Shown here one piece after another: positions 33,480 to 45,943 of a DNA stretch of 55,283 bases. The notes beneath the pieces are model-generated. The model saw only the letters and a list, made by a program, of their open reading frames with translations, was not told the origin of the DNA and ran no database searches. Numbering within the stretch: the stretch's first letter is position 1; each line of letters starts with the position of its first letter. The stretch lies in assembly GCA_002633005.1 (NCBI GenBank), contig NMRA01000714.1:1-55283 (forward strand). The letters are read 5' to 3'. Origin of the DNA: Phoronis australis (lineage: Eukaryota; Phoronida; Phoronidae). Made by a program: the position numbers and the translations under genes.

Positions 33480-34300
33480 TGTCTGTAAAGTATCTTTTTT
33501 GCATGCAGAATGTTGCTCGACATTATGCAAATGGTTTCAAGCTGTTACCTGGCGGGTTGATCTAGCTCAACTCAGGTACTTGGGCGTGTCTGGCGAGGAT
33601 AACCCACCACTATATTTGTCTGGTAGTATTTAATCGTGATACCTGGGCTTACGGCGAATATTTTGAAACTGGTTTTATGTTGTTACCTCAGGGTTGATCT
33701 AGCTCAATTCATGTATTTGGGCGTGTCTGGCGGGGCTAACCCACCACTAGATTTGTCTGGCAGTGTTGATTCGTGATACCTGGGCTTACGGTGAATATTT
33801 TGTAACTAGTTTTAGGCGGTTACCTCTTGGGTTGATCTAGCTCAATTTTTAACCCTTTTTGATAATCGTCTGGCAGGGCCACCCCACCACTGAAATTTTC
33901 TGGCATCTAACTGTTGTTCCATGTTCAGTGATGCTGAACATCGTGCAATTGGTTTCAAACGGTTACCTGATGGGTTGATCTAGCTCAATTCTGGTATTTG
34001 GGCGTGTCTGGCGGGGGGAACCCACCACTAGATTTGTCTGGCAGTGTTCATTCGTGATACCTGGGCTTACGGTGAATATTTTGCGACTGCTTTCAAACGG
34101 TTACCTCTTGGATTGATCTAGCTCAATTTTTGTACCCTGTATATGTTCGTCTGGCGGGTACTCCCCACCACTGAAATTGTCTGGCAGTGACCAATTTTGA
34201 TACAATGGATGACGTAGCAGGTATTGAAGGCAGTTTTAAGTGGTTACCAGAAAAGTTGATCTAGCTCAATTTTTTTAGTGTAATTCTCTTGGTTCCCCTG
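33480..34300 (+). repeat. Six-unit array of about 140 bp
   Basis: GATCTAGCTCAA recurs at 33559, 33696, 33834, 33977, 34115 and 34258, giving spacings of 137-143 bp. Each unit carries GGTTACCT ahead of it and TCTGGCGGG, CCACCACT, TCTGGCAGTG and ACCTGGGCTTACGG after it. It resembles the half-units of the family B arrays in order and wording of motifs (see findings). Confidence 0.9.
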
Positions 34301-34439
34301 ACCACACCCACCAGAGCGAACCTGCCAGACGGCCATTTCCAAGCATCAGGATACCCCTAGAGCACTGTGGCACCAAAGAAAATTGGTTACCTTTTCAAGC
34401 CCAAAAAAGCTCTGGGATCCCGGTCTAATAACCACTGAC

Positions 34440-34640
34440 TAATTCAATTGACGTCACTTGAGTTAGGCAAGGACAGGCGCGAGACTGAAAGAAGCACGTG
34501 ACCTGGCGCGTGACCTGACGCGTGCCACTTGGAAAAATATCATGGGACCTTCCGCACATACCAGGTGGAATTTTTAAGATTCGTGACCCGTGGACTCTTT
34601 GTAACTCAACACGCGTGATTTCACGTAACTTCCTCGAAAT
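34440..34640. promoter_or_regulatory. CRE/E-box-rich segment, possible promoter
   Basis: TGACGTCA (CRE) near 34450, CACGTG near 34495, and three spaced CGTGACCTG/CGTGCC copies occur within 60 bp, followed by ACGCGTG and CACGTAAC. Motif density is unusual for the window. No transcript start can be shown. Confidence 0.25.
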
Positions 34641-34982
34641 TCAGGGCGATGTAATTACCTATCCTACCTTCTAACGACTGATGTTTTTGAGAGTTCGATT
34701 TTAAGCTGAATTCATGATTGAGGAGATTTGGTGAGGGTGGGGTGTTTGTGTGATTACCCCGAATAGAATTTCACAGGCTTCAATAACTGCATTCAAAAGT
34801 GATGAAACCATTGACGTTAAAAAAAGTTACAGTCTTAGTTGTTTTAACTTATATTTTTCCTCGTATAGACTTACTGTTTGATACTTGCCTTTGAGGAAAA
34901 GTGAATGGGGATTTCAACATGCGTAACACACCTGCAAGTCGGGTATGCGTTTTGAATTCTAACTTTGTATGCCTTTTTTCAG

Positions 34983-35050
34983 TCAATGGAATTGTCAAAG
35001 TGAAAGACAGTCCTCCCAGTGAAAAACATTTGCCGATGGTGACACAGTGA
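34983..35050 (+). CDS. Possible small terminal exon
   Basis: A strong acceptor (ATGCCTTTTTTCAG) is followed in one phase by NGIVKVKDSPPSEKHLPM, VTQ and TGA. Entry phase 1 does not match the phase 0 donor at 29682, so the two cannot be joined directly. Evidence is limited to the acceptor and an open, hydrophilic reading. Confidence 0.2.
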
Positions 35051-36060
35051 ACTACTTAACATGAGATGGAGAACAAACAAGGATTATAAAATACGTGAAT
35101 GTCTTTATGTGAGAAATAGCTAAAGAAGACTTAGGATTGATACAATGCGAGGACATAATGCCAGGTACAAACATCAGTTCACAGTTCTCGTCACATTGGG
35201 TTAATTACTGCATACCCTGCAATAGTTCTAAAGAACATGCAAAATTTTGAGAACCAATTTGATAACATTTGTTCAGTGAAGAAAACTGGTTTTCAAAATG
35301 TAGGCATGCTATATACCACTTACGGTTGCGGCAGTGCCTTGCTGTATGCTTGGTGCTAGTTTTGAGTTGTGGTATAGACAAGTGGTATACAAACACTGTT
35401 ATTTAAACTTTGCTTCAGTTTTGTAAATGAAAGTTACCTGATTTTTTTCATTTATTTCTTTGTTGAAAATTTCAGTTTTAAGTTCAAACTTGTGGTTGTC
35501 CATCTGTATGTCGCACAGTGCCATTGGCTTGATTTTTGTACCCCACAGCGCGATGTGGGAAACATAGTATTCACAAGGTCTGTGTGCGTGTCACACATTG
35601 TCGTTGGTATGACATCTCAAAAGGGAATCTGATTTTTCTCATTTATTAATTGCACTGAGATGTGGGTGGGATATCTCCAAGCGCCATTTGATAGTGTTTT
35701 GAATAGGGATTCTGCCATGCTCTTAACTTCCTTGTATTTTTACAAACATTATTAATAGTTGAGTTTCGTGAAGCAGTTGCTAGGCTTATTTTTTATATCA
35801 GGCTGTGCTCATTTATTTTTGGTGTGATCCTCAGGTTCATTTCTATTGTAGAGAACCAGGCCAATGACTTGTTGCTATTTGTTTTGTAATTAATCTCAAC
35901 TTCAACAAGTGTTGTATGATATTAAAAGGTGTTTTATAAAGTATATTATTGTAAATACTTCATTGATATTTAGACTCATTGTGCAAGATGCACATACAAT
36001 ACTGATGTTTAGTGTATACTTTGTTTCAGTAATTATTACCCAGTAAGTAATATTATTAGA
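35051..36060. other. AT-rich interval, possibly 3' UTR
   Basis: T-rich sequence without supported exons, between the small exon candidate and repeat R copy 2. Confidence 0.35.
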
Positions 36061-38787
36061 GTCCTGCTCTCACGCGTTGTTAACCCTTATTACATGGTTA
36101 GAGAATGTTATAAGGATCCAAGAAGTACTTACCCCATAACTAATACACAATCCATACTCGAAAAAGTTTAAATGAACGCGCCACTCACGATTCGCACCCG
36201 AAGAACGGCCGCCATTTTGAACTTGCCGCGAACCCGGAAGTGCAATTCATTCAGGAACCCAGGCTAAGAAAACGCCGTCAGTGCGACTGGAGCAGTGCTG
36301 GTTACCAGCCTACAAATGGGGATAAAATAATCGACAGCGCGCCTTAATTTTAATAAAATCAAAATACCGACAACTTTATCGAATTTGCTGAAGAAATGTG
36401 GCGAATAAATTTTGAGAGAAATTATTTTGCTAGACTCGGGATTGCAGCGTATCGGACCCAGTGCCGATCGAGACCAGACACTGGCGAACGGTAAATGCAT
36501 GCGGTTGCAAGCTGTTTTGTCGAAGTAAAATGCTCAAATCATAAATGCCGCGTATATTCAAAGATAGTTTCAGACACTTGCATGAAATTACGGGCTGGTT
36601 AGTCCTGTGTCACACTGTCGCGGCAGACATTAGCTAGCCTCAGTGCCAGCTACCAGTGAATACTATCGTCAAAATACAGCTTGCTAGTACATGTAGGCCT
36701 ATACAGCTTTGCGCCAAGGCTACCCTAAGGACTAACAGGTCACTGGCCACAGCGCTCGCTCAAACGAGGTTTATTTAGAACTTGGGTACTTCTCGCGAAC
36801 TGTGCAAAGTTGTTGGCTTTCAATAGAGATTTGCCCAGACTTTGTATGAGCGCACCAAGCCTAAAAGAATGGGGGAGCTGGAATTCTTGGTATGTCTTTT
36901 ACTATAGATTCACTGCGTATGTTCAGAGCTATGAATTGAAGACGCTAAATTTTGGTACTTCATGTCTTCTAGTGGAATATTGTCTTATTTTCTTTTTTTC
37001 GGAATTCGTGTTTCTCTGACTGAGGCAGACCTTTCTCCATAGGGGGCTCGTTCGAGCACATAAGTATGATAAGTCCAATACAAAATGTTGTCATTTTTAT
37101 TCATTAACCCAAAATGATTCAAACTTTTAACATAATAAGTAACTTAAAATATTCAATACTTTACAACATTTAGCATTATAAACACTATTCAACATATGCA
37201 CGCACCCAGCCTTCAATATGGGGGGCTCGAATTCCCGGCGATGTGGGGCTTTTGCTAAAAAAGAGTCAGCGGACTAAAAAAAAAAACGGGAGTACCACTG
37301 TGAATTGCGCGTTTGCGCTTCTTGAGTGGACTTTTGTCCCATTTTCTCCGGCTTTTTATCTCTCGGGGGCGGACCTTTTTGCCCACTTCGAGCCCCCCCC
37401 CCTGGGTGTGCGCATGCAACATCAAAAGTTTCCATGTGGACATACATGTAACTATTACCATGGTGACCGAATAGTACTTCCTTACACCAGAATTTAACAA
37501 GCATGATTAAAAAATATGAAGTTGAAAGGAACAGGAATCGGAGGCTTGGAGCTTCACAATCCAACATAGCTTATTTCTCAAATTAAGATTATTCACATTG
37601 TTGACTTGAAACCTGAATTGAGAAGCAATAAGTTACAACACATGACTTGAAAGCAATTGAGACTTAAAATTTACAAAAATATGAAACATTTTGTGACACC
37701 GAATCAAGTCTTGAACAGCAGTTGACAGTCAAACAAAAACATTTCAAAATTATTTCAACTATTTTTTTAGCTTAGTGTAAGATCACCTGAATGGGAAATT
37801 CACAGTAAAATAAACTGTAATTCGAATATATCTTATATTTTTGCACAAAAACCACGAAAATTGAACAAAGTTCCTTTTTTGTACCAACTTTGTCAAAATG
37901 TATCAACGTTAAATCTTCAAAAATTACAAAGTAGCCGATTAAACATGCCTTTCAGGTCAGCAAAAGTCGCCATGTTGTCGGTGCCGCCGGAAATGAGTCC
38001 AACGGGAATTGTGAGCACATTTATCACTTAATGAGTAACAACTGCGAAGCTGAAATTTGGTGACCACTGTTGAATCGTGCAAAATAGTAAGTAAAGATAT
38101 TGTCTAACTAAATTTCACCGTAATTTGTTGGCGAAAACAATTTACACGTTTTAAACTGGTAACTTATCCCGCTGTCTTCCAATATGGCCGACGCGATCCA
38201 AACAAATTTCGCCACAAAAACTGCAATATCTTTACTGCTTGCACCGATTTTGATACTTTTTCGATTTTTTCTGAGTAGAATGCACTGACTTTCTGAGGAT
38301 AGCAAAGTACTTTTTCAAAACGAGAAACAAATCAAAACGAAAAAAATTGGTTCGACCCATATTGGTTCTTAGGTTCGACCGGCCTACGTTAGGAACTAAA
38401 CACCGATGCTATTTTACCATAATAAGTACGCGTAACATTCAAAAAAATTCAACGGCCACTAACTACAACCTATAAATACACTACACACACAAACGAATCA
38501 CGAGATATTACTAATAAAACAAAATAATGAAGACTTTTCGAGCAATCCATAGCACATTCAGTTACAAGGAAAAATGGCGGCGTTCAGGACAAGTTCCTGA
38601 ACTGATTAGCTGGAAATGTGGGTACGGAAATAACCGATGACAGAAGGTAATTATACGCTCGCAGAGAAGGGACAAATACAGTTAAAAAACGCTTTTGGCA
38701 AGAAAGGTGAAAAGAATATAAAGAAAGGGTGTCGAAAATAAGATTTTATGTAGTATGTATTTTCGGATACTGGAACAACATGGGCAG
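36061..38787 (+). repeat. Direct repeat R, copy 2 (with insertion)
   Basis: It matches 30187-31829 from GTCCTGCTCTCACGCG to CATGGGCAG. The match breaks at 36751 and resumes at about 37844. The copies also differ in the order of two small blocks near 36688-36701 (see findings). Confidence 0.75.
36752..37843. mobile_element. 1.09-kb insertion within repeat R copy 2
   Basis: It is defined by comparison: copy 1 has uninterrupted sequence where copy 2 has CACA, 1.09 kb, then CACA again, which would be a 4-bp target duplication. The ends (GCGCTCGCTC and ATATTTTTG) are not inverted repeats. Frames inside (for example 37243-37497) cross poly-A and poly-C runs and carry no domain I recognise. Its class is undetermined. 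Confidence 0.6.
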
Positions 38788-38887
38788 GACTTTAAGTAAT
38801 TCTGATGTTCATATGAGTTGATGCAATGTGAAGTTTCACATTGTATTAAAATATTAACAAACAAGTATCTCTCTGACTGTTGCATGT

Positions 38888-39370
38888 AACAAATGCGTCA
38901 ATGGCTTGGCTCCAGTATATCTCGACTGCAAATTCTGTAGTAGTCAAGCTACATACTCTACAGGTTCTTCTGCTGCTAGTAATGTTTATTTTAAAAAAAT
39001 TAAAACCGAGACTGGCATGAGGTCTTTTATTTATGCTGCTGCTGCAATATGGAACTCTCGTACATGTAGCTCAGAAATTAAACCACCCAATTCAATTAAT
39101 ACTGGCAAAATTAATATTAAAAAGTGGCCGCAATTACTTACCAATTCTTACACCTTGTCTTTCTCAATTATGTCATTTTTCATTATTGTTCATGCCCTCA
39201 CTATTTAGTATCATCTCTTTATTTCATCTCTCTCGGTCAAAATTCCGTTGCTGCTTTGTTACCTATATCTAATTATTGTACTGTATTACATCCTGTTGTT
39301 GAGGGCCCCTGAAAAGCAGTGCTGTTACTGAAGAGGCTACCCTTAAGTATTACAATGAATAAGTAAATAA
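38888..39370 (+). pseudogene. LINE 3' end (end of reverse transcriptase ORF plus tail)
   Basis: The frame from 38888 reads NKCVNGLAPVYLDCKF, then later ETGMRSFIYAAAAIWNS. These are the closing landmarks (NGLAP-YL and RSF-Y-AA-IWN-LP) of CR1/L2/Rex-like non-LTR retrotransposon ORF2 proteins. About 160 bp further, GAGGGCCCCTGAAAAGCAG, then GGCTACCCTTAAGTATTAC, lead to AATGAATAAGTAAATAA, a typical 3' tail for such LINEs. The 5' part, including the catalytic domain, is absent, so this is a 5'-truncated insertion. It starts about 100 bp after the end of repeat R copy 2. Confidence 0.7.
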
Positions 39371-40694
39371 TTTGAATAGTTGGTACTTGAGCCGGATTTA
39401 CCGTATACTTGTTATGTCGTGATCTTTGCATTTTAGCCTGAACAAAAGAATATTTTTATACTATTTTTTTCAGTTCTTAACTGACTGTAATTGGTATTTT
39501 AGTTATGGCTGGCAGGCAAAATCAAAAGAACTCTTAAGATAGCTTCGGTTCTGTATCAGAAAACAACGTATTTATGATCTTGTATTGGAAGATGAAATCA
39601 AGTATAGAGGTGAAAAGTTATTTCTGCCATGACCTAAATAGGCTTAAAGGTATTCGTACGAACTTTAAAATCAGCACATTTGTAAACGACATACTGATCA
39701 AAATTTTCGTTTATTGTCTCTTGTGTACCTGTACAGTATGTTCTACACCTGTCACTTGATTGGAAAATTGTGATTTTTTTATTGGGATATATTGAAGCGT
39801 CGATAAATGTGCCGTGGTTTACATATGCGATGATTTTAAAGTTCGTACTCATACTTTGGCCCAAACAAATGCGATTAAAGATATGCATATTGTTTTCCTT
39901 TAATCACAATGGTACTGGTCCATTTCTTCCTCCTATAATAAGTATTTTGTACATCATATTTCGTATTATGTAAGATAGAATTTGTGGTATTTGTATGTGT
40001 TGATATGCAGCACTTATATATGTTGTGTGTTTGTTAACACATCTCACTTGGTCACTAGATTCGAATTATATTTTTCATAAAATAGACTATTGTACAGCCC
40101 ATGTTTATTTTCTCAGGCAAAGTTGTTTCCTTATCCCTATTATATGTATTTGTATGCATGTTTTAAAAAATAAAAACTCTCTAATTAGATAAATTGCTTA
40201 GCTTTTATGTTATTTTATTTCATTTTGAATAATTTCAATATAAGTAAAACCAACCTACCAATACTGGGATGTGTCATTTCTACAAAATTCGTTGTCAGCC
40301 AATGTAACTACCACATAGAGGTTTCTGATTGTCCTCCGTATGAAAATCAGGGTCAAAGGGAAGGTCAGAAGTAGTTCTATTTAGTTGGAGAATTTTATGA
40401 TGCCTTGTTAATTGAGGCAGCCCAGCCAGCTGGCTCTCTATTGTGTTAGCAGGGGATGGGGTAATTGAAACTTACGCTTCAGTCAACAAATTTAATTGGG
40501 TTTTGGCTTGAATTTTCAGTAGGAATAGGTTCGTCATGTAAAGTGCATGAAATACTTTTTATGTTTCATGAACTTCGGTAATATGAAGTATTGTTAACAC
40601 ATGGTTATAATCCAAGTTACTGTTTCGATTTATGTTGCTTAGGCTTTAAAAACATCTACAGCGAACAGGCAGCAAATTTTGCTTAAACACCTAT
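39371..40694. other. AT-rich interval containing a small MITE
   Basis: No supported exon. It contains the inverted-repeat element at 39655-39848 and a TTTTAAAAAATAAAAACTC tail-like stretch near 40165. Confidence 0.4.
39655..39848. mobile_element. Small MITE with about 35-bp TIRs
   Basis: CGTACGAACTTTAAAATCA, a few variable bases, and TGTAAAC on the left reappear inverted as GTTTACATATGCGATGA and TTTTAAAGTTCGTAC on the right, about 195 bp overall. Target duplication is not clear. Confidence 0.6.
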
Positions 40695-40897
40695 AATCCG
40701 ACTAAGTCCTCACCGAGTCCCTAGATATGTTTTAGAATGCATTTAGACTCGACATTTTGCTTGTCCACAGTATATTCACATAAACTAGCTTTTTTAATCC
40801 GACTGATTCCTCAACGAGTCCTTAGATATATTTTAGAATGCATTTAGACTCGAAATATTGTTTTTCCACAGTATATTCACATAAACTGGCTTTTTGA
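40695..40897 (+). repeat. 101-bp tandem duplication
   Basis: AATCCGACT at 40695 recurs at 40796, with matching sequence (CGAGTCC, TTTAGAATGCATTTAGACTC and CCACAGTATATTCACATAAA) through both copies. It ends 4 bp before the TTAA of family A copy 2. Confidence 0.85.
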
Positions 40898-40901
40898 GAC
40901 A

Positions 40902-43900
40902 TTAAGTATCAGTCCACGGATCCACCGACCACTGTACAGCCAACAAGCGGCAAGGTGGGGGGTCAGCCATTCAGATCCATGTTTAGCCTGATAAATCACA
41001 TTAGAGATGAGAGAAATTAGGTGAAGTATGACGTCACAAAGTTTGGTGGTTTAGGAGATACAAGGGAAGTGTTCTTGGGGGCAAAATGAGGCAATTTCTT
41101 GGTGTGGAACGAGTCATTTTTGACCAAATTTTCTACTCCAGTTTCTGCTTCAAACAGAATCGTTTCTGAACAATTTTGATATCACATGATAGGTTTATGA
41201 CCAATGTCAGTAAAAACGGCACCGACACTGCAATATCGGTTACCATGGTAACACTGGAACTGTTTCCGTGGAGGTACATTTCCTTCTTGTGAAAAACCAG
41301 CAGTAAGTTGTACCCTTATAGCGAAGCTGCCCCCGCGAGAAAACTAAAAATAATAACATGGACATGTAGAAGACTCCATGCCCTTGAAATTAATACAATA
41401 AAAACTTTGTCAGCCCTTCAGGCAGGCTTGGTAATAGGTGTCTGAATTTCACTATTTTCAGACCGCGTATGTGTATTTGTCATGTTAAACCAGTCACTAG
41501 TTGTGCGCCGTTTCTACGCATTAATATGCCGTGGTATAATACAACAATTAAAAGAATTGGTTTGCTTAAATGTTTTTAATTAATTTTAAAGACACTAGCA
41601 TTTCCCACTAAAATATGAAATTATACTAAATTTGTTCATCCAACTCGTCTGAATACCAAACTAAAGCTTACAATGCGTTAGTTGAATGATGGCTGACCTA
41701 AAGTGCGGGTTTGCGAATTTATCTATTTATCTGGCACTGCCAGTCGCATCGAATGTGGTATTTCTACAAATTGCGGAGAGAAACAACTTTGGAAACTCTT
41801 GGGAAATGCACAAGGTATAGAGCGAGACATTTGAGCACCTTATAAGAGTACGTGGAGCTGATGTGGAGGTGGAACGTGTCCTCCTGAGAAGTAGTCTGTC
41901 TCAGTGTCTGCCTCGGAGGCAGGTGTGGAGCAGGAGCTACATAATCTACCTTATTAGATTCACTTGCCCGAATCATCGTTACAACACTCGAGATATATTG
42001 CTGTCGCCAAAGACACTGAGAACATCCACTGCACACTAGAGGAGAAATCTGATAGAGCCTGATAGAGGTCTGAAAAATGACCAAAGACGTTAAGTCAAGG
42101 TTCAACGTCCTGCTTCGTGTGAGCTCAGGTAGGAATCACTAAACTCCAGGGTATGACCCTGAGGAATATTTTTAGAAGCACGTCATTCATGCAAAAATAC
42201 TTTTATTGTCACACCGTGATTGCTTATAACTTGGGCCTTATTGCTTAATCATATCTTATTCAAATGTGTTGATGTTTATGCAACTACATGTATACATTGG
42301 CATAGAAAATAGGTAGTCATCATAACTTTTCATAACAACCACCAAATGTGTAACATGACTTCTGCCCATGAACTACTTTTAGAGACTAGGGAGTATGTTA
42401 TGTCTGCCAATGAATTTCTGCGATTATGAAGTTAATTAAACATGCTAAAGCCGTCAAAAATATTGGTGCCTTCACTTTAGCTTGGTATTCATATTTTCTG
42501 AGCCGAAATGGCCACATTAAATTTAATATGTTTAATTTTTTCATTAATACAATTTTAGGAATCAGGAAAGGCTTATGCTGAAGAAGTGGCTTCTGCTGAA
42601 GTTGGAGACTTGCCGATTATTAGTAAAGGTTGGGTATGGAAAAGTTCACAACCAGCAAGAAGGTACCCTTCTGGACAACTAAGTGAGGGGGCTAGAGAGA
42701 GGCCGTAAAGTCTACTCCCAGAAGATATGTCAAAGAGAATTTGTAGCTTGAGGAACGAGTCGGGGGGAAAAGTATTTGCCAAAGATTACTGGCTTATACC
42801 ACAACAGGTCCAAAGTAATTTGTTGAGATAGGCCACTCTCAGCAAATGTGGGGAAACTGGGACAGAGGAAGTGGAGTATGCATTGAAAGAGGCAATCTGC
42901 GATTGTCAAGGATGTAGCATTGTAAAAACTCAAAAGGAGGAAACAGTACAGTGGCTGGACCTGTAAATACTCTGGCTGATCTGCTAAATCCAGTGGGGGC
43001 ATTATTGTATCAGCACAGCTGTGTAGGGAAGTAGGCTTGTGTGTTGTCGCAAGCTTTGTTTGCACCAGAACTGCTTGTGTGAACAGCACAAATCTAAAAT
43101 TTACCTAGTCTAAGACTGAATTTTTCTCCGGGCACGGATCATGATCCTGGGCCACATGGTAATGGTACATTGTTCATTTTGTTTAGCCACTGGATTTTTT
43201 GGTCTGACAGGATTTCTCAGTGTGGCCATCACATTTAGATGATTTCTGACCACTGTACTGTTCATTTTCCTTGAAGATGCATAATTGATCTGAATTTATG
43301 TTTCCGCATTTTATTTACCATTATAGATTTTTGTTTGTAAATGGGTATATATTACTGAAATTTGAGACCCTGTTGCAGTTAGGCTGGTTTTGTTAACTTA
43401 TCTTTCTACCTGGGTTGTAAACCCATATTCTGTCCAGGAGGTAATAAGTTTTGATTTAGACCACTTACCTGTATAAAATTTGCTCAGTTTGTTCCTTATC
43501 CAGATGGGAAGTGATTTCTGGAATTATAGCGAATTGACAGTTTGCTATTCCTTGAGACCATGCTGTGTGTATAAAATCACACACTATTAGTCTGGTCTCT
43601 AGCAATTGCATATTGCCAGATCTTTCAAAGTTCTCAAAAGTGACCTGGAAGTAATACCTATTTCGTGATGGTAAAATGTCTAAATCAAAAGTTGTTTTAT
43701 GCGATTCTAGGCGAGTTTATGTCCACTTCAAATGATTTTTGTTGCAGTACTGAAAAGTATTGGCACATTAGCTCTGGTGGCTCCTTGTTTTTTTGGCGAA
43801 TTGACCATTTTATGGTTCCCATGGGTAATTTTGTTAGTGGTCTAGTATGTATGTACAACTGTAATCGTAGGGCAATTGTAATGCAAACCATGTTGCAAAA

Positions 43901-45928
43901 GTATTTTTTCATGACCATTTCATTGTAAAATGCTGCCTAATTGGAACCGACATGCCAATTTTTCATTTTGTGGTGGTTAGTTTTGATAAGAACATTGATG
44001 TGGTAAATACAGCTACCTCAAGTTTGTGAAGAAGAGATTTCCAGTGTTGTCAGCGATATTGTGAAATCACTTTTTCGCAGTGAGACTACATCACCTTAAA
44101 TGTAATTCCCTGACTTTATGGGCTTTGTGTGGTTGACTCTGTCCTGTAGCAATTAGAGTGTTGAAAAGATCTAGAAGGCAATTTTTTATTAGACTCATAA
44201 TATTTGCACTTTTGACTGTACAATTATCTTTGCATTGTATTACGAAAACATATTCTGTAGTACACAAGTCTCTGGTTGGTATTTTATATTTTTTCACAAG
44301 GAATATTTTCAGCTTAGATGAGTTGTCTGTGAGGTAGGCAATTTTCAAATAAGATAATGAATAAAATTGTCAAACATTGTTTTATTTTTTAGATGTGTGA
44401 TCTTCCAATAAGTGATTACTTTTAAAAAACCTGTGCAGAATTTGATTTTTACTCTTCATTTTAAGGAGAATAAATCCATAAACCTGCATTGTCTTGAAAT
44501 TTTACTCAAACTACAGATTGGGTTGGGGATTGGAATCTTAATACAACAGAGTCTGAACCCGTACCATGAGCAATACAACACAATACACGGATATAAAAAT
44601 TTGGTGTTTAGGTTCCACGGAAAGGATTCGTGTGCGCGGTAATAGTTACTAAGGTGCGTGGTCATTGTTTGTGGATACTTTGGGATTCCTCTTCTGTGGT
44701 CATCCACGGGAAACCTGGTCGCATAGAGAACAATAGATTAGCATCTTCATTGTTATAATAAAGATATAATGACGAGCACTTATCGGCAACGGTCTGATGT
44801 ACGCAAGGTTCTATATCCATGCGACCTGTGTTGTTATATCCAACAGTGACACAACAATGGAAAACAATGATAGGACCGATGGGCGAAAAACATGCGACGA
44901 GTTGCCACAGACAGTGGTGGAGTTTGTCTTGTCATTCGAATGTTTTTAGAGAACTGCAAACCCGGTATTTCGTCAGGAAAATTTCTGCGGTCTTTTGTTT
45001 TAAGTCGTGGGAAAAATTGCGGTCATGCCACCAAACTTATCATTCATTTGATATTACAATGCATTGCATGAACATTTGATCAACAGAAAATCTGACTTGA
45101 ATATGTGTGAAGAAATACCCATGAGGAAATTGCAAAGTAAAACAACTGTAAATCAAAATAACCTACATTTGTCGAGTTCATGTCTAACCCTGTTCACTGT
45201 GGAGGACATAATCGGCTTTTTACAAAATGGAGCCATGTATGGTATTTAGGGGTACTATAGCCCTAAGTGATAAGTAGTAAAACGTTCAAAACATTCAGGA
45301 GGAACTAACTTGTTGCAAAATATCGAAAAACATGAAGGACAATCGGATTTTACGGTGCTCACGCATCGATCTCAGATATATGAAAATTTCTCATTTTAGT
45401 ACATTTGAGGTGCCAAAATGTATAACTAATAAACTGGCTGACAAAGTTTTTATTTTATGCAATGAAAGTAACATGTTTTGTCAACATTTTGGCTAAGTTT
45501 CATTCTCATAACAGTGGGGGCAGATTTGGTACAGCAGTGTACTGAACACAACCTCAAAATGGCATAACGGGGGGCAGTGTAGTAAAACTACTAAATGAGG
45601 GTGGTAAATCGGAATCGTGTTTCAAAAGACATCTGCGTAACAATCTATAGGCTCCACTAAACAATGCCAAGTGAATACTAAATCAATAGCTTTCATTCAA
45701 GGAAAAATATGAACAGTTAAAACTGGACATTTTTTATACCGTGAAAACATGGCTGCGAAGCCGTAAAATGTGTTTGAATCTATAACTTTAGAAAAACGCA
45801 ATATTTTGAGGAAATATTTTACCGCTGTTTATAGATCCCATAGGACTACATATGTGCCAAATTTGGTGAAAATCAGCTGACCCCCACCTTGCCGCTCATG
45901 GTTGGTGCTCTCGTGGACTAGTACTTAA
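40902..45928 (+). mobile_element. TTAA-flanked DNA transposon, family A, copy 2
   Basis: It is bounded by TTAA at 40902-40905 and 45925-45928 and is a full-length inverted counterpart of 1356-6292, about 90 bp longer. Flanking sequences differ from copy 1, so it is an independent insertion rather than part of a larger inverted duplication. Extra sequence includes a stretch near 41880-41930 (TGCCTCGGAGGCAGG palindrome). The coding exon in this copy (42559) has a premature stop. Shared frames at 43665-43928 and 45064-45249 have no recognised domain. Confidence 0.85.
42559..42708 (+). pseudogene. Exon fragment of unknown protein in transposon A, copy 2
   Basis: It is the same acceptor and exon as 4738-4472, but the codon at 42706 is TAA where copy 1 has AAA, cutting the product at 49 residues. 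It shows that at least one of the two copies has lost coding capacity here. Confidence 0.4.
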
Positions 45929-45943
45929 CTTTTCGACATCAAT

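Noticed and set aside
7690-34300. CRISPR array for any of the tandem repeats
   Set aside because: Units are 140-300 bp with no short repeat/unique spacer alternation, and the genome is eukaryotic.
30187-38787. Repeat R copies as LTRs of a retrotransposon
   Set aside because: Ends are not TG...CA, no primer-binding site or polypurine tract is visible, and the 4.2 kb between them holds no gag or pol sequence.
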